From Hyphomicrobiales bacterium (GTDB taxonomy: Bacteria; Pseudomonadota; Alphaproteobacteria; Rhizobiales; Beijerinckiaceae), in assembly GCA_027483945.1 (NCBI GenBank), contig JAIXTM010000013.1, positions 1-64,000 of the forward strand: a DNA stretch of 64,000 bases. Reading direction: 5' to 3'. Positions 16,789-29,025 of the stretch are shown piece after piece. Under the pieces are notes generated by a model, which saw only the letters and a list, made by a program, of their open reading frames with translations, searched no databases and was not told the origin of the DNA. Position 1 is the stretch's first letter, and each line of letters starts with the position of its first letter. A program made the position numbers and the translations under genes.

Positions 16789-17186
16789 GCGCGGCGCGCA
16801 TCACCGACCAGGCGACGCCGCTCCTGGTCAGGGACGTCGCCGCCGCGATCGCCTATTGGACCGACAAGGTCGGATTCCGCGTCACCGGCGTGTGGGGCGA
16901 ACCGCCGGACTTCGCCATCCTGGAACGCGACGGCGCTTTCGTCATGCTCGGCGCCGCCCCGGAGGGGCACGAGATCGTGCCCTACTGGCGCATCCGCCCG
17001 CACCTCTGGAACGCCTATTTCTGGGTCGACGACGCGGCCTCCCTCTTCGCCGAGATGCAGGAGCGGGGCGCCACGATCGACTACGAACTGTGCCTCCAGC
17101 CCTATGGCGTGCGCGAGTTCGGCATCCAGGATCTCGACGGCCACGACATCGGCTTCGGCGAGGTCGTCCGCGACCGGACGGGCTGA
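16785..17186 (+). CDS. VOC family protein inserted between glyQ and glyS
   Basis: A 133-residue bleomycin-resistance/glyoxalase-fold protein. It has the single-domain layout [37 protein letters not shown] ... [18 protein letters not shown] ... [19 protein letters not shown], with the C-terminal motif supplying the last metal ligand. Starts with GTG at 16785, overlapping the glyQ stop, so it is translationally coupled to the synthetase. Substrate unknown; nothing in the sequence links it to tRNA charging. Confidence 0.85.
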   Translation: MSAARITDQATPLLVRDVAAAIAYWTDKVGFRVTGVWGEPPDFAILERDGAFVMLGAAPEGHEIVPYWRIRPHLWNAYFWVDDAASLFAEMQERGATIDYELCLQPYGVREFGIQDLDGHDIGFGEVVRDRTG

Positions 17187-17207
17187 GTGCCGCAGGCGTC
17201 GTTACGC

Positions 17208-17235
17208 GCGTTCGGCGAAGCCGGGCCTCGAAGGA
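17208..17235. repeat. Degenerate copy of an intergenic palindromic repeat
   Basis: The stretch ttcggcgaagccgggcctcg closely resembles the end of the composite repeats at 25071-25283 and 30502-30714 (gctcggcgaagccgagcctc). Only the terminal part is present, in the 207-bp gap before glyS. The rest of that gap holds GC-rich imperfect hairpins and no gene. Confidence 0.5.
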
Positions 17236-17393
17236 AGAAGCGTCGGGCTCGTCGAATCCGGCCGCCCGGACCCATCCCGTCTCGACAGGCAGCGCCTGCC
17301 TTTGTATGCCTCGCCTCTCCGATGAACCCGGCCGCCGCCTTCAGGCGGCCGATGCTCCGGCCGCCCGGGCCGGAGGGCGAGAGACCCTGACGC

Positions 17394-19751
17394 ATGTCCG
17401 ACCTGCTGCTCGAGCTCTTCTCCGAGGAAATCCCCGCCCGCATGCAGCGGCGCGCGGCCGAGGACCTGAGGAAGCTCGTCACCGACGCGCTGGTGGAGCG
17501 CGGCCTGCTCTACGAGGGCGCCAAGGCCTACGCGACGCCGCGCCGGCTGGCCCTGCAGGTCGTCGGCCTGCCCGCCAAGGGGCAGGACGTGCGCGAGGAG
17601 CGCCGCGGCCCGCGCGTGGGCGCGCCGCAGGCGGCGGTGGACGGGTTCGTGCGCTCCGCCGGCCTCACCTCCGTCGAGCAGGTGAAGGTGGAATCGACCC
17701 CTAAGGGTGATTTCTACGTCGCGCTCATCGAGAAGCCCGGCCGGCCGACCGTTGAGGTGCTGGCCGAGATCCTGCCCTCCATCATCCGCGCCTTCCCCTG
17801 GCCGAAATCCATGCGCTGGGGTGCCGCCTCCCGCGATACCGGCTCGCTGCGCTGGGTGCGCCCGCTCCACTCCATCGTCTGCACGTTCGGCCCGGAGACC
17901 GAGGAGCCGGAGATCGTGCCCTTCGAGGTCGATGGCATCGCCTCGGGCGACGTCACCTACGGCCACCGCTTCCTGGCCCCGCAGCCGATCCGCGTGCGCC
18001 GCTTCGACGATTACGTCTCGGCGCTGGAGAAGGCGAAGGTCGTGCTCGATGCCGACCGCCGCAAGGAGATCATCCTCGCGGATGCCCGCAACCTCGCCTT
18101 CGCGCAGGGGTTCGAGTTGGTGGAGGACGAAGGCCTCCTGGAGGAGGTCGCCGGCCTCGTCGAATGGCCCGTCGTGCTCATGGGCCAGTTCGAGGAGCGC
18201 TTCCTCGCCATTCCCGGCGAGGCGATCCGCGCCACGATCCGCGCCAACCAGAAATGCTTCGTGCTGAAGCGAGCCGACCCGTCCCCCTCCCCCCGCGAAG
18301 CGGCGGGGAGGGCAGGGGCGGGGGGCGGATCGACGGGGTCCGAAGCGGCGCCATCGAGCACCATGCCCGGCGCCCCCCACCCTCAATCCCTCCCCGCCGC
18401 AAGCGGGGGGAGGGAGGAAGCCGGCCTCGCGAACCGCTTCATCCTCGTCTCCAACATCGTGGCGAGCGACGGCGGCAAGGCCATCGTCGCCGGCAATGGC
18501 CGCGTCGTGCGCGCCCGGCTCTCCGACGCGACCTTCTTCTGGGAGACCGACCGGAAGACGAAGCTGGAGGACCGGCTGGAGAAGCTGAAATCCATCGTCT
18601 TCCACGAGAAGCTCGGCACGCAATACGAGCGCGTGGAGCGCATCGCGGCTTTGGCGAAGGAGCTGGCGCCGGTCGTCGGCGCCGATCCGGCGCTGGCCGA
18701 GCGCGCCGCCCGCCTCGCCAAGGCGGACCTCGTCACCGAGATGGTCGGCGAGTTCCCCGAATTGCAGGGCCTGATGGGCCGCTACTACGCGGCCGGGGAG
18801 GGCGAGAACGCCTCCGTCGCCACCGCCATCGAGGACCATTACAAGCCACAAGGCCCGTCCGACCGGGTGCCGACCGATCCGGTCGCGGTCGCCGTGGCCC
18901 TCGCCGACAAGCTCGACACGCTGGTCGGCTTCTGGGCCATCGACGAGAAGCCCACCGGATCGAAGGACCCTTACGCCCTGCGACGGGCCGCGCTCGGCGT
19001 GATCCGGCTGCTGCTGGAGAACGGGGTGCGGCTGCCGCTGAAGACCGCAGCTGGCGCACGCGCCGCAAGCGTCGCCGACGATCTCCTCGCCTTCTTCCAC
19101 GACCGCCTGAAGGTCTACCTGCGCGACAAGGGCGCCCGGCACGACCTGATCGACGCCGTGCTGGCCCCGGTTTCTCCCTCCCCCCCTGTGGGGGAGGGCA
19201 GGGAGGGGGGTACGGCTCCCGCGGGCACGACGCCGGCCGTCGCGTCCGACACCGGCATACCCCCCTCTCCATCTCTCCCCCACAAGGGGGGAGAGGGCCC
19301 CAATCCGCTCACCGCCGACGACCTGCTCACGGTCGTGCGCCGGGTGGAGGCGCTGGGCCGGTTCCTCGAGACCGAGGACGGGGCGAACCTGCTCGCCGGC
19401 TATCGCCGCGCCGCCAACATCCTCAAGGCCGAGGAGAAGAAGGACGGCGCCGGCGCCTTCGACGGCGCGGTGGACTACGACCTCATCGCCAGCCAGGGCC
19501 AGATCGAGGAGAAGCTCCTCGCCGTCACGCTCGCCAAGGCCGCCGATGCGGCCCGCGCCTCCGTCGCCGCCGAGGATTTCGAGGGCGCGATGAAGGCGCT
19601 CGCGGAACTGCGGCCCGCGGTCGACGCCTTCTTCGACAAGGTGACGGTGAATGCGGAGGAGCCGGCGATGCGCGTCAACCGCCTGCGCCTGCTGAGCGGC
19701 CTGCGCGCGGCCACCCGCGAGGTCGCCGATTTCGGCCGCATCGGCGGCTGA
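17394..19751 (+). CDS. glyS: Glycyl-tRNA synthetase beta subunit with two in-frame palindromic insertions
   Basis: Beta subunit needed with GlyQ for tRNA-Gly binding and charging. It begins [25 protein letters not shown] and contains the family core ([76 protein letters not shown]) and the C-terminal anticodon-binding helices. At 785 residues it is about 90 longer than usual. The excess is two low-complexity blocks, about residues 294-343 and 593-638, each encoded by an inverted-repeat element (18284-18417 and 19174-19297). Both keep the frame and interrupt conserved sequence, one just before [11 protein letters not shown], the other after DLIDAVLA. Without them the protein is about 692 residues, the normal length. 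Likely functional. Confidence 0.96.
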   Translation: MSDLLLELFSEEIPARMQRRAAEDLRKLVTDALVERGLLYEGAKAYATPRRLALQVVGLPAKGQDVREERRGPRVGAPQAAVDGFVRSAGLTSVEQVKVESTPKGDFYVALIEKPGRPTVEVLAEILPSIIRAFPWPKSMRWGAASRDTGSLRWVRPLHSIVCTFGPETEEPEIVPFEVDGIASGDVTYGHRFLAPQPIRVRRFDDYVSALEKAKVVLDADRRKEIILADARNLAFAQGFELVEDEGLLEEVAGLVEWPVVLMGQFEERFLAIPGEAIRATIRANQKCFVLKRADPSPSPREAAGRAGAGGGSTGSEAAPSSTMPGAPHPQSLPAASGGREEAGLANRFILVSNIVASDGGKAIVAGNGRVVRARLSDATFFWETDRKTKLEDRLEKLKSIVFHEKLGTQYERVERIAALAKELAPVVGADPALAERAARLAKADLVTEMVGEFPELQGLMGRYYAAGEGENASVATAIEDHYKPQGPSDRVPTDPVAVAVALADKLDTLVGFWAIDEKPTGSKDPYALRRAALGVIRLLLENGVRLPLKTAAGARAASVADDLLAFFHDRLKVYLRDKGARHDLIDAVLAPVSPSPPVGEGREGGTAPAGTTPAVASDTGIPPSPSLPHKGGEGPNPLTADDLLTVVRRVEALGRFLETEDGANLLAGYRRAANILKAEEKKDGAGAFDGAVDYDLIASQGQIEEKLLAVTLAKAADAARASVAAEDFEGAMKALAELRPAVDAFFDKVTVNAEEPAMRVNRLRLLSGLRAATREVADFGRIGG
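18284..18417. repeat. Palindromic element inserted in frame in glyS (copy 1)
   Basis: The left arm begins with ctccccccgcgaagcggcgg and the right arm ends with ccgccgcaagcggggggagg; as reverse complements they match over about 40 bp. The element encodes a Pro/Ser/Gly/Ala-rich segment ([11 protein letters not shown] ... [10 protein letters not shown]) absent from normal GlyS. Each arm is itself a small hairpin. Confidence 0.9.
19174..19297. repeat. Palindromic element inserted in frame in glyS (copy 2)
   Basis: Left arm ctccccccctgtgggggagg and the right arm, whose reverse complement begins ccctctccccccttgtgggg, match over about 38 bp, ending in ggggggta/taccccccc-type tips (to 19212 and from 19258). 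It encodes [12 protein letters not shown] ... [13 protein letters not shown]. Related in design to copy 1 but a distinct subtype (ccttgtggggg core rather than cgcgaagcgg core). Confidence 0.9.
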
Positions 19752-20627
19752 TCAGGCGCTCCGGCGCGGCGTCACCAGGATGACGCCCGCCACGACCAGC
19801 GCCATACCCGCCAGCATGATTGGCGTGACCGGCTCGCCGAACAGGACGAGCGCCAGCGCCACGCCGAAACCGGCGGCGACATAGCCGATCTGGCTGAGAT
19901 AGACCGGTCCCGCCGCCTGCTGCAGGCGGAAATACAGCCAGTTCATCAGCACCGAGACGAGGACCTGCAGCGCCATCACGCCGCCGCCGAAGGGCGTCGC
20001 CAGGGCGGCGAGGCCGTCGGTGCGCGTCAGCGCCACCGGCGCGAGCCAGACGGCGGCGGCGAGCGACATGCCCGCCGCCAGCGCCAGCGGCGCGGTCCCC
20101 GCCGGCCAATACAGCGTGCGGTAGACATTGCCCGTCGCGACCAGCAGCGGCAGGCCGAGCGCGGCCACGTACCAGATTGGCGCCGCGGCGTTGACGCCCA
20201 GCATCTTGGACAGGGCGATGGCGGTCGTGCCGGCGAGGCCGAGCACCACGCCGCCGGCGCGCCGCCAGGCCGGGCTGTCGAGCCCGACCATCACCGCGAG
20301 GGCATAGGTGATCAGCGGCGAGAGTGCGTAGGGCACCGAGGCATAGGCCGCGCCGGCATGCCGCGCGACTTCGAAGCCGAGATAATTGGGGGCGGCGACG
20401 CTGACGAAGCCGGTGACGGCGTAATAGGCCAAGTGGCGCCGGTCCACCGGGATGCGGGCGCCGCGCGCAAGGCTTGCCGCGGCCAGCGCCAGCCCCGCGC
20501 CGAAGGTGAGGACGAAGGCGAAGAGCGGCGCGGGCACGCCCGCGAGCCCCGCCAGCTTGGAGAGGTTGACGGTCATCGCGAGCGCGAGGCCGACATTGAC
20601 GAGGAGGAAGACCGGAGAGTTCAGCAA
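19752..20627 (-). CDS. EamA/DMT-superfamily transporter
   Basis: An inner-membrane drug/metabolite transporter with about ten hydrophobic helices in two EamA halves, starting at VFLLVNVGLALAMTVNLSKLAG and ending VTPIMLAGMALVVAGVILVTPRRSA. Substrate unknown; members export amino acids, nucleotides or other metabolites. I place the start at the TTG at 20627 (291 residues), which gives a family-typical length and a complete first helix. An upstream ATG at 20714 would add 29 non-helical residues and run into the EcfG-like promoter of the divergent gene. Its stop is adjacent to the glyS stop (convergent). Confidence 0.8.
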   Translation of the reverse strand: MLNSPVFLLVNVGLALAMTVNLSKLAGLAGVPAPLFAFVLTFGAGLALAAASLARGARIPVDRRHLAYYAVTGFVSVAAPNYLGFEVARHAGAAYASVPYALSPLITYALAVMVGLDSPAWRRAGGVVLGLAGTTAIALSKMLGVNAAAPIWYVAALGLPLLVATGNVYRTLYWPAGTAPLALAAGMSLAAAVWLAPVALTRTDGLAALATPFGGGVMALQVLVSVLMNWLYFRLQQAAGPVYLSQIGYVAAGFGVALALVLFGEPVTPIMLAGMALVVAGVILVTPRRSA

Positions 20628-20673
20628 GGGTTCGATCCCGCGCGGGCCGCCCTGAGATAGGCATCCACCGCGT

Positions 20674-20699
20674 GGAACCCAAGCGGCACCGAAGCCGTT
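20674..20699 (+). promoter_or_regulatory. Candidate EcfG general-stress promoter for the DUF3096 gene
   Basis: GGAAC (20674-20678), 17-nt spacer, CGTT (20696-20699): an exact fit to the alphaproteobacterial EcfG/SigT consensus, 34 bp before the ATG at 20734. No overlapping hairpin, so this is one of the cleanest sites in the window. Confidence 0.7.
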
Positions 20700-20733
20700 A
20701 TCCGGCACCTTCATCCGATACGGGGCATCTCCC

Positions 20734-20877
20734 ATGGTTTTCGGCGCCGTCGCCATCCAGCCGCTCGTCGCGCTCGTCGCAGGCATCCTGATCCTGCTCG
20801 TGCCGCGCCTGCTGAACTACATCGTCGCGATCTACCTGATCGTCGTCGGCGTCATGGGGCTGATCGGCACCCGCTGA
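20734..20877 (+). CDS. DUF3096 tiny membrane protein
   Basis: A 47-residue protein, MVFGAVAIQPLVALVAGILI ..., consisting of two hydrophobic helices around a basic turn (LVPRLLNYIVAIYLIVVGVMGLIGTR). This is the full-length DUF3096 pattern. Function unknown; membership in the general stress response is suggested by the EcfG-type promoter 34 bp upstream. It is divergent from the transporter gene and 108 bp before ppdK. Confidence 0.85.
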   Translation: MVFGAVAIQPLVALVAGILILLVPRLLNYIVAIYLIVVGVMGLIGTR

Positions 20878-20985
20878 AGACCCCAAATCCACGATTACGG
20901 GGGCGCCATTCCTTCGGCGGGATGGTGCCCGCCGTCGTTGCGCTTTATGAGGCGTGTCGCAACGTCCGGTATGCAGAGGGCCAGC

Positions 20986-23664
<2,679 letters not shown>

Positions 23665-23674
23665 ACGCCTGATC

Positions 23675-23730
23675 GGGTTGCTTTAAGACTCTCGCAACCC
23701 TAACCGCCGATAACGAAAGCGTCGGCGGTT
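23675..23730 (+). terminator. Tandem hairpins after ppdK
   Basis: gggttgc (23675-23681) pairs with gcaaccc (23694-23700), and aaccgccga (23702-23710) pairs with tcggcggtt (23722-23730). No clear T-run follows, so this is either a Rho-dependent or weak intrinsic terminator, or a processing/stability structure at the 3' end of the ppdK message. Confidence 0.5.
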
Positions 23731-23819
23731 CAATCCGTTGGGTGTGGCGCGCCTGCAACAGGCGATGACCGGCCCCGATGGCCGCCGGCGCGTTCGGGTC
23801 GGTCAGTCGGGTTGCGTCC

Positions 23820-25055
23820 ATGCGTCAGCGTCGCAGGCCATCGCGGTTTCAGTGGATCTGCGCCACGGCAGCCCCCTGGGCGCTCGCGTCCGGGCTGCTC
23901 GTCTCCTTCACGGCCGCCGCCGGCACGGACGCGGGCGCCGGCTGGTCCACCGCACCGCTCCTGCAGGTCGAGGCGGCGAGCCGCCTGTCCCTGCCGGCCG
24001 GCCCCGCCGGGATCGTCCAGGGCCGCCGCGTCGCGCTCGCTTCCCTGTCGCCCGACCTGCCCGTGGATATCGCCATCGCCGAGTCCGACGGCGCGCATTC
24101 GCCCCGCGAGGGCGGCAAGCTGCGGGCCGTCGGTTTCTCGCCGCTCCAGCGCGCCGCCAAGGGTGCCCCGCTCGTCGCGCCTCAGCCCAGCCTCAGCCGC
24201 GCCGGCATCGATGCCGGCCTCAACCAGCACCGCCTCGGCCGCCTGATGTTCGACGGGCCGGCGGAGCTCGCCGCCCCCGGCTTCGTGCCGGCCGGCGAGA
24301 TGATCGACTGGCCGCAGAACGTCTTCGTGCCGCTGACCGACGGCGACGGCGCCACCCGCACCGTGATGGGCGCTTCGTCCTCCTCCGGCTCGGCCTCCGG
24401 CGGCGGCACGGGCAAGCCGCAGATCGTCTCCATCGATGGCGCGACCCCGGCGACCCCCCGCGCCGTGGCGCTGTCCTCCGCGACGCCGGCCCCGGCCGAC
24501 GCCACCCCGGTAGAGGTCGCTGCCGCGCCGGTCTCGCTCCCCGAGGGCGGCTTGATGACGGCGCGCCCGGCGCCCGACACCCGCGGCACGCCCGGCGCGA
24601 CGCCCGAGCAGCGCCCGGCCTATGCCGCGCTGATCGACCCGCAATCGATGAGCAAGGAGCAGCGCTGCCTCGCCGAGGCCGTCTATTTCGAGGCACGCAG
24701 CGAGAGCGAGGAGGGGCAGGCCGCGGTCGCGCAGGTCGTGCTCAACCGCGTGAAAAGCGGGCTTTATCCGAAGACCGTCTGCGGCGTCGTCTACCAGAAC
24801 CGCCACCGCTATCTGGGCTGCCAGTTCTCCTTCGCCTGCGAGGGCAAGTCGCTGCGCATCACCGAGGCCGCATCCTGGAACCAGGCTGTCCGCGTCGCCC
24901 GCGAGGTCACCGAGGGCAAGACCTATCTCGCCGATGTCGGCGGCGCGACGCATTACCACGCCGACTATGTCCGCCCCTTCTGGGCCAAGAAGTTGAAGAA
25001 GATGGACACGATCGGCCGGCACATCTTCTACAAGCTGCGCCCGGGGCAGACCTGA
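23820..25055 (+). CDS. Cell wall hydrolase of the SleB type
   Basis: A 411-residue exported protein. The N-terminus has a basic start (MRQRRRPSRFQW) and a hydrophobic segment (ICATAAPWALASGLLVSFTAAAG), then a long Ala/Pro/Ser-rich region (to about 265), then the SleB-like hydrolase domain: QRCLAEAVYFEARSESEEGQAAVAQVVLNRVKS, CGVVYQ, CQFSFACEGK and ATHYHADYVRPFWAKKLKK. The conserved Glu in AEAVYFEAR is the presumed catalytic residue, as in spore-cortex lytic transglycosylases; in Alphaproteobacteria such proteins are thought to remodel peptidoglycan. Start at 23820 places the membrane segment near the N-terminus. Confidence 0.88.
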   Translation: MRQRRRPSRFQWICATAAPWALASGLLVSFTAAAGTDAGAGWSTAPLLQVEAASRLSLPAGPAGIVQGRRVALASLSPDLPVDIAIAESDGAHSPREGGKLRAVGFSPLQRAAKGAPLVAPQPSLSRAGIDAGLNQHRLGRLMFDGPAELAAPGFVPAGEMIDWPQNVFVPLTDGDGATRTVMGASSSSGSASGGGTGKPQIVSIDGATPATPRAVALSSATPAPADATPVEVAAAPVSLPEGGLMTARPAPDTRGTPGATPEQRPAYAALIDPQSMSKEQRCLAEAVYFEARSESEEGQAAVAQVVLNRVKSGLYPKTVCGVVYQNRHRYLGCQFSFACEGKSLRITEAASWNQAVRVAREVTEGKTYLADVGGATHYHADYVRPFWAKKLKKMDTIGRHIFYKLRPGQT

Positions 25056-25070
25056 GGGGAGCCCAGCTCC

Positions 25071-25283
25071 GTCATTGCGAGCGCAGCGAAGCAATCCAGG
25101 ACGCGATCGGACCGTTGGATTGCTTCGTCGCGTTACGCTCCTCGCGATGACGGGAGAGAGTAGCGCCTCGTCCTTCGAGGCTCGCGCCGCTCGCGCCTCA
25201 GGATGAGGCTCCTGCTGGCGGCGGCGCTTAACGACGGCCCTCATGCTGAGGCGCTCGGCGAAGCCGAGCCTCGAAGCACGCAC
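25071..25283. repeat. 213-bp composite palindromic repeat (copy 1)
   Basis: Two palindromes in tandem. P1 (25071-25151) has arms gtcattgcgagc and its complement around gaagcaatcc/ggattgcttc. P2 (about 25166-25283) starts cctcgtccttcgaggctcgc and ends gccgagcctcgaagcacgca, with inner arms cctcaggatgagg/ccctcatgctgagg. The same composite, same order and length, recurs at 30502-30714. This fills the gap between the SleB gene and nadC; no gene is present there. Confidence 0.85.
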
Positions 25284-25338
25284 AACGCCAGCCGCAGCCC
25301 GATCTCTCCCTTCGCAGGGAGGGATCAACGCGCGCCGT

Positions 25339-26193
25339 TCACCCGATCGCGATATCGAGCCCGAAATCGAAGACCCTCGCCGAATGGGTCAGCGCGCCCA
25401 CCGACAGCATGTCGACGCCGCTCTCGGCTACCGCCCGCGCGGTCTTCAGGTTGATGCCGCCCGAGGCTTCCGTGCGCATCCGGCCGCCCACCATGGCGAC
25501 CGCCTCGGCCAGCGTCGCCGGGTCCATGTTGTCGAGCAGCACGACATCGGCGCCCTCCGCCAGGACCTCGGATAGCTGGTCGAGCGTATCCACCTCGATC
25601 TCGATCTTGACCATGTGCCCGGCCGCGCGCTTTGCGGCCTGAAGGGCGGGGGCGATGCCGCCGGCTACGGCGATGTGGTTGTCCTTGATGAGGATCGCGT
25701 CGTCGAGCCCGAAGCGGTGGTTCATGCCCCCGCCACAGCGCACGGCGTATTTCTCGAAGGCGCGCAGGGTCGGCGTGGTCTTGCGCGTATCGACGATGGC
25801 CGCCCCGGTATGGGCGACCTCGGCCACGAACGCGGCGGTCAGCGTCGCGATGCCCGACAGGCGCCCGAGATAGTTGAGCGCCACGCGCTCCGCGGAGAGC
25901 ACGCCCCGCGCCTCGCCCGCGATGCGGGCGACAACGGCGCCGGGTTCGATCCGCGTCCCGTCCTCCACCAGTGTTTCGAAGGCGATGGCCGGATCGATCT
26001 GCCGGAACGCCTCGCGGGACAGCGGCAGGCCCGCCACCACGCCGGCCTCGCGCGCCGCGATCACGGCCTTGGCCGTGCGGCCGGGCGGGATCGTCGCCAG
26101 CGAGGTGATATCGCCGGCCCGGCCGAGATCCTCGTCGAGGGCCCGGCGCACCGCGTCCTGGACGAGCAGGGGATTGAGCACGGGAACCGCCAT
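25339..26193 (-). CDS. nadC: Quinolinate phosphoribosyltransferase (carboxylating)
   Basis: Joins quinolinate and phosphoribosyl pyrophosphate to give nicotinate mononucleotide, the last step of de novo NAD ring synthesis. The 284-residue protein has the family segments [64 protein letters not shown] and [20 protein letters not shown]. Start [19 protein letters not shown] follows the nadB stop by 8 bp, so it is the last gene of a nadA-nadB-nadC operon. Confidence 0.96.
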   Translation of the reverse strand: MAVPVLNPLLVQDAVRRALDEDLGRAGDITSLATIPPGRTAKAVIAAREAGVVAGLPLSREAFRQIDPAIAFETLVEDGTRIEPGAVVARIAGEARGVLSAERVALNYLGRLSGIATLTAAFVAEVAHTGAAIVDTRKTTPTLRAFEKYAVRCGGGMNHRFGLDDAILIKDNHIAVAGGIAPALQAAKRAAGHMVKIEIEVDTLDQLSEVLAEGADVVLLDNMDPATLAEAVAMVGGRMRTEASGGINLKTARAVAESGVDMLSVGALTHSARVFDFGLDIAIG

Positions 26194-26201
26194 GGCAGGT
26201 C

Positions 26202-27824
26202 TCAATGGAGGCGCGCGCTGCGGGCGACGTCCCGCGCGCGCTGGGGAACGGCGCGGCGCGCGACGGCCGCGCGCGGCGCATGGGACGCGGCCACCGCCTC
26301 GATCTCGTCCAGCGTCACGAGCGTGCGGTGGGCGAGGGCGGCATCGGCGCCCGGATGGTCGGTGCGGTAATGGCCTCCCCGGCTCTCCTGGCGCAGCAAG
26401 GCGCTGACCGCGACGCAGAGCGCGGCGGTGGCCATGTTGAAGAGCGCTTCGCTGTCCGCCTCGCGCCGGATCGCGGCGATGCGCTGGACGGCGATGGTCA
26501 GGCCGCGCTCGTCGCGCACCACGCCGCAATGGGCCTGCATCACCGCGCGCAGGCGGCGGATCGCGATCTCGTCCCGCGCGGTGGCGTCGGCCACACGCCT
26601 TGCCTGGCTCGCCAAGGCGGTGCCCGCCTCGGCCGCGCCGGCGAAGCCTTCGGCGCCGGCCGCGATGTCCTGCGCGATGCGGGCGCCGAAGACGACGGCC
26701 TCCAGGAGCGAGTTCGAGGCGAGGCGGTTGGCGCCGTGGACGCCGGTGGAGGCGACCTCGCCCGCCGCCCAGAGGCCCGGCAGGGTGGTGCGGCCGCGGG
26801 CGTCGGTGAGCACGCCGCCCATATGGTAATGCTCCGCCGGCGCCACCGGGATCGGCTGCGTCACCGGGTCGATGCCCGCCGCCTGGCAGGCGGCATGGAC
26901 GGTCGGGAAGCGTTCCGGGAAGCTCGCGCCGATCGCCTGCCGCGCGTCCAGGAACGCGCCCCTGCCGGCGGCGATGGAGGCGGCGACGCCGCGCGCCACC
27001 ACGTCCCGCGGCGCGAGCTCGGCATCCTTGTGCAGCGGCACCATGAAGCGCGTGCCGTCCCTGTCGACGAGCGTCGCGCCGTCGCCGCGCAAAGCCTCGG
27101 TAGCGAGGGGAGCGGGATCGCGGCCGACATCGATGGCGGTCGGATGGAACTGCACGAATTCCGGATCGGCGATCACCGCGCCGGCCCGCGCCGCGATGGC
27201 GAGCCCGATGCCGCGCGCCTCCGGCGGATTGGTCGTGACGCCGTAGAGCGCGCCGATGCCGCCCGTGGCGAGAACCACGGCATCGGCGAGGATCTCGATG
27301 GCTGCGCCACCGCCGACGGAGCGCGCGATGACCCCCGCGACACGGCGGTCCTGCACGACCAGAGCGTCGGCGACGAAGCCTTCGCGGACCTCGATCGAGG
27401 GCGTGCGGCGCACGGCGGCGACGAGCGCCTCCATGATGGCCTTGCCCGCCTTGTCGCCCGCGACGCGCACGATGCGCCGCGCCGAATGCGCCGCCTCGCG
27501 CGACTGGACGAGCCGGCCTTCCAGGTCTTTGTCGAAGGGCACGCCGAAGGCGAGGAGGTCGAGCACGCGCTCGCGCGCCTCCCGCGCCATGCCGAGCGCG
27601 ACCGCCTCGTCCACGAGGCCGGCCCCGGCGGCGACCGTGTCCGCGGCATGGGCCTCCGGCGTGTCTCCCTCGTCGAGCGCGGCGGCGATGCCGCCCTGCG
27701 CCCAGGCGGAGGACGCGCCTTCCCCCAGGGGACGCGGGGAGAGGACGATGCAAGGATGCGGCGCGAGCTTCAGGGCCGTGAACAGGCCCGCAAGGCCCCC
27801 GCCGACGATCAGTGTCGTGGTCAT
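26202..27824 (-). CDS. nadB: L-aspartate oxidase
   Basis: FAD enzyme that oxidises L-aspartate to iminoaspartate, the substrate of quinolinate synthase. The 540-residue protein begins with the dinucleotide-binding motif [18 protein letters not shown] and has the flavin/substrate segments [58 protein letters not shown], typical of the fumarate reductase/aspartate oxidase family. It is followed by nadC 8 bp later. A hairpin with an embedded GGAAC-N17-CGTT pattern lies 21-46 bp upstream, between it and nadA. Confidence 0.96.
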   Translation of the reverse strand: MTTTLIVGGGLAGLFTALKLAPHPCIVLSPRPLGEGASSAWAQGGIAAALDEGDTPEAHAADTVAAGAGLVDEAVALGMAREARERVLDLLAFGVPFDKDLEGRLVQSREAAHSARRIVRVAGDKAGKAIMEALVAAVRRTPSIEVREGFVADALVVQDRRVAGVIARSVGGGAAIEILADAVVLATGGIGALYGVTTNPPEARGIGLAIAARAGAVIADPEFVQFHPTAIDVGRDPAPLATEALRGDGATLVDRDGTRFMVPLHKDAELAPRDVVARGVAASIAAGRGAFLDARQAIGASFPERFPTVHAACQAAGIDPVTQPIPVAPAEHYHMGGVLTDARGRTTLPGLWAAGEVASTGVHGANRLASNSLLEAVVFGARIAQDIAAGAEGFAGAAEAGTALASQARRVADATARDEIAIRRLRAVMQAHCGVVRDERGLTIAVQRIAAIRREADSEALFNMATAALCVAVSALLRQESRGGHYRTDHPGADAALAHRTLVTLDEIEAVAASHAPRAAVARRAVPQRARDVARSARLH

Positions 27825-27844
27825 GGTCGTCCCTCCCCGAGGGA

Positions 27845-27870
27845 AACGGCTCCGGTTACGGAGCCGTTCC
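27845..27870 (-). promoter_or_regulatory. Hairpin between nadA and nadB, with EcfG-like bases
   Basis: aacggctccg (27845-27854), loop gtta, cggagccgtt (27859-27868): a perfect 10-bp stem. On the minus strand the same bases read GGAAC-N17-CGTT (27870 to 27845). It can be an intercistronic terminator or attenuator, an RNA stability element, or a stress promoter for nadBC. The palindrome makes the promoter match partly trivial, so I favour the hairpin reading. Confidence 0.5.
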
Positions 27871-27885
27871 GCAGCGGCGGGCGGA

Positions 27886-28971
27886 TCAGGTCCGCAGATT
27901 GACCATGCGCTCCACGCTGAGGCGGGCGCGTTCGGCGATGGCGGGGTCGATCACGACCTCCTCGCGCATGTGGATCAGGCTGTCGAGGATCTTCGGCAGC
28001 GTGATCCGCTTCATGTGCGGGCACAGGTTGCAGGGCCGCACGAACTCGACGCCCGGCGTCTCGGCGGCGACGTTGTCGGCCATCGAGCATTCGGTGACCA
28101 TGACGACCCGGCGGGGCCGCTTCGTCTTCACCCAGTCGATCATGTGCGCCGTCGAGCCGGTGAAGTCGGCTTCCGCGATCACGTCCGGCGGGCATTCCGG
28201 ATGGGCGATGATCTGCACCGAGGGATCGGCGGCGCGATAGGCGCGCAGTTCGTCGCCGGTGAAGCGCTCATGCACCTCGCAGGCGCCGTGCCAGGCGATG
28301 ATCTTCACCTTCGTCTGCGAGGCGACGAACTTGGCGAGGTACTGGTCCGGCAGGAAGATCACCTCCGGCACGCCCAGGCTCTCCACCACCTTCACGGCGT
28401 TGGACGAGGTGCAGCAGATGTCCACCTCGGCCTTCACCTCGGCCGAGGTGTTGACATAGGCGACGACCGGCACGCCGGGATAGCGCTGGCGCAGCAGGCG
28501 CACGTCGGCGCCGGTGATGGACTCGGCCAGCGAGCAGCCGGCCTTGAGGTCCGGGATCAGCACCGTCTTGGACGGGTTCAGGAGCTTGGACGTCTCGGCC
28601 ATGAAGTGCACGCCGCCCTGGACGATGACGTCGGCGTCGACCTTCGTGGCCTCGCGGGCGAGCTGCAGGCTGTCGCCGACGATATCGGCGACGCAATTGT
28701 AGATTTCCGGCGTCTGGTAATTATGCGCCAGGATGACCGCGTTGCGGACCTTCTTCAGGTCGTTGATCGCCTTGACGTAGGGCGCGAAGAACGGCCACTC
28801 CACCGGCGGGATCACGGTCTTGACCCGCTCGTAGAGATGCGCGGTCTCGGCCTCGACAGCAGGCGTCCAGGTGAGGTCCGGAACCGGGACGGGCTCGAAG
28901 CGGCGCTTAGGAGCGGCCGTCGGCGGAACCGGCCGGGTCGCGGCGCGGGCCGTCTGCATCACCTGGGTCAT
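27886..28971 (-). CDS. nadA: Quinolinate synthase
   Basis: 4Fe-4S enzyme that condenses iminoaspartate with dihydroxyacetone phosphate to quinolinate. The 361-residue protein shows [28 protein letters not shown], the cluster cysteines in NCVAD, CCTSSNA and NLCPHMK, and the conserved [18 protein letters not shown] and HPECPPDV segments. It is the first gene of nadA-nadB-nadC. A 15-bp palindrome lies 55 bp upstream of the start, and a NadQ-type NAD regulator is encoded at 53985-54950, so the operon is probably repressed or activated according to NAD supply. Confidence 0.96.
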   Translation of the reverse strand: MTQVMQTARAATRPVPPTAAPKRRFEPVPVPDLTWTPAVEAETAHLYERVKTVIPPVEWPFFAPYVKAINDLKKVRNAVILAHNYQTPEIYNCVADIVGDSLQLAREATKVDADVIVQGGVHFMAETSKLLNPSKTVLIPDLKAGCSLAESITGADVRLLRQRYPGVPVVAYVNTSAEVKAEVDICCTSSNAVKVVESLGVPEVIFLPDQYLAKFVASQTKVKIIAWHGACEVHERFTGDELRAYRAADPSVQIIAHPECPPDVIAEADFTGSTAHMIDWVKTKRPRRVVMVTECSMADNVAAETPGVEFVRPCNLCPHMKRITLPKILDSLIHMREEVVIDPAIAERARLSVERMVNLRT

Positions 28972-29025
28972 CGAACCCTCCTGCCGCCGGGGCGGCCAAG
29001 GCGGCGCCTGCGGGCACCTGAGTTA

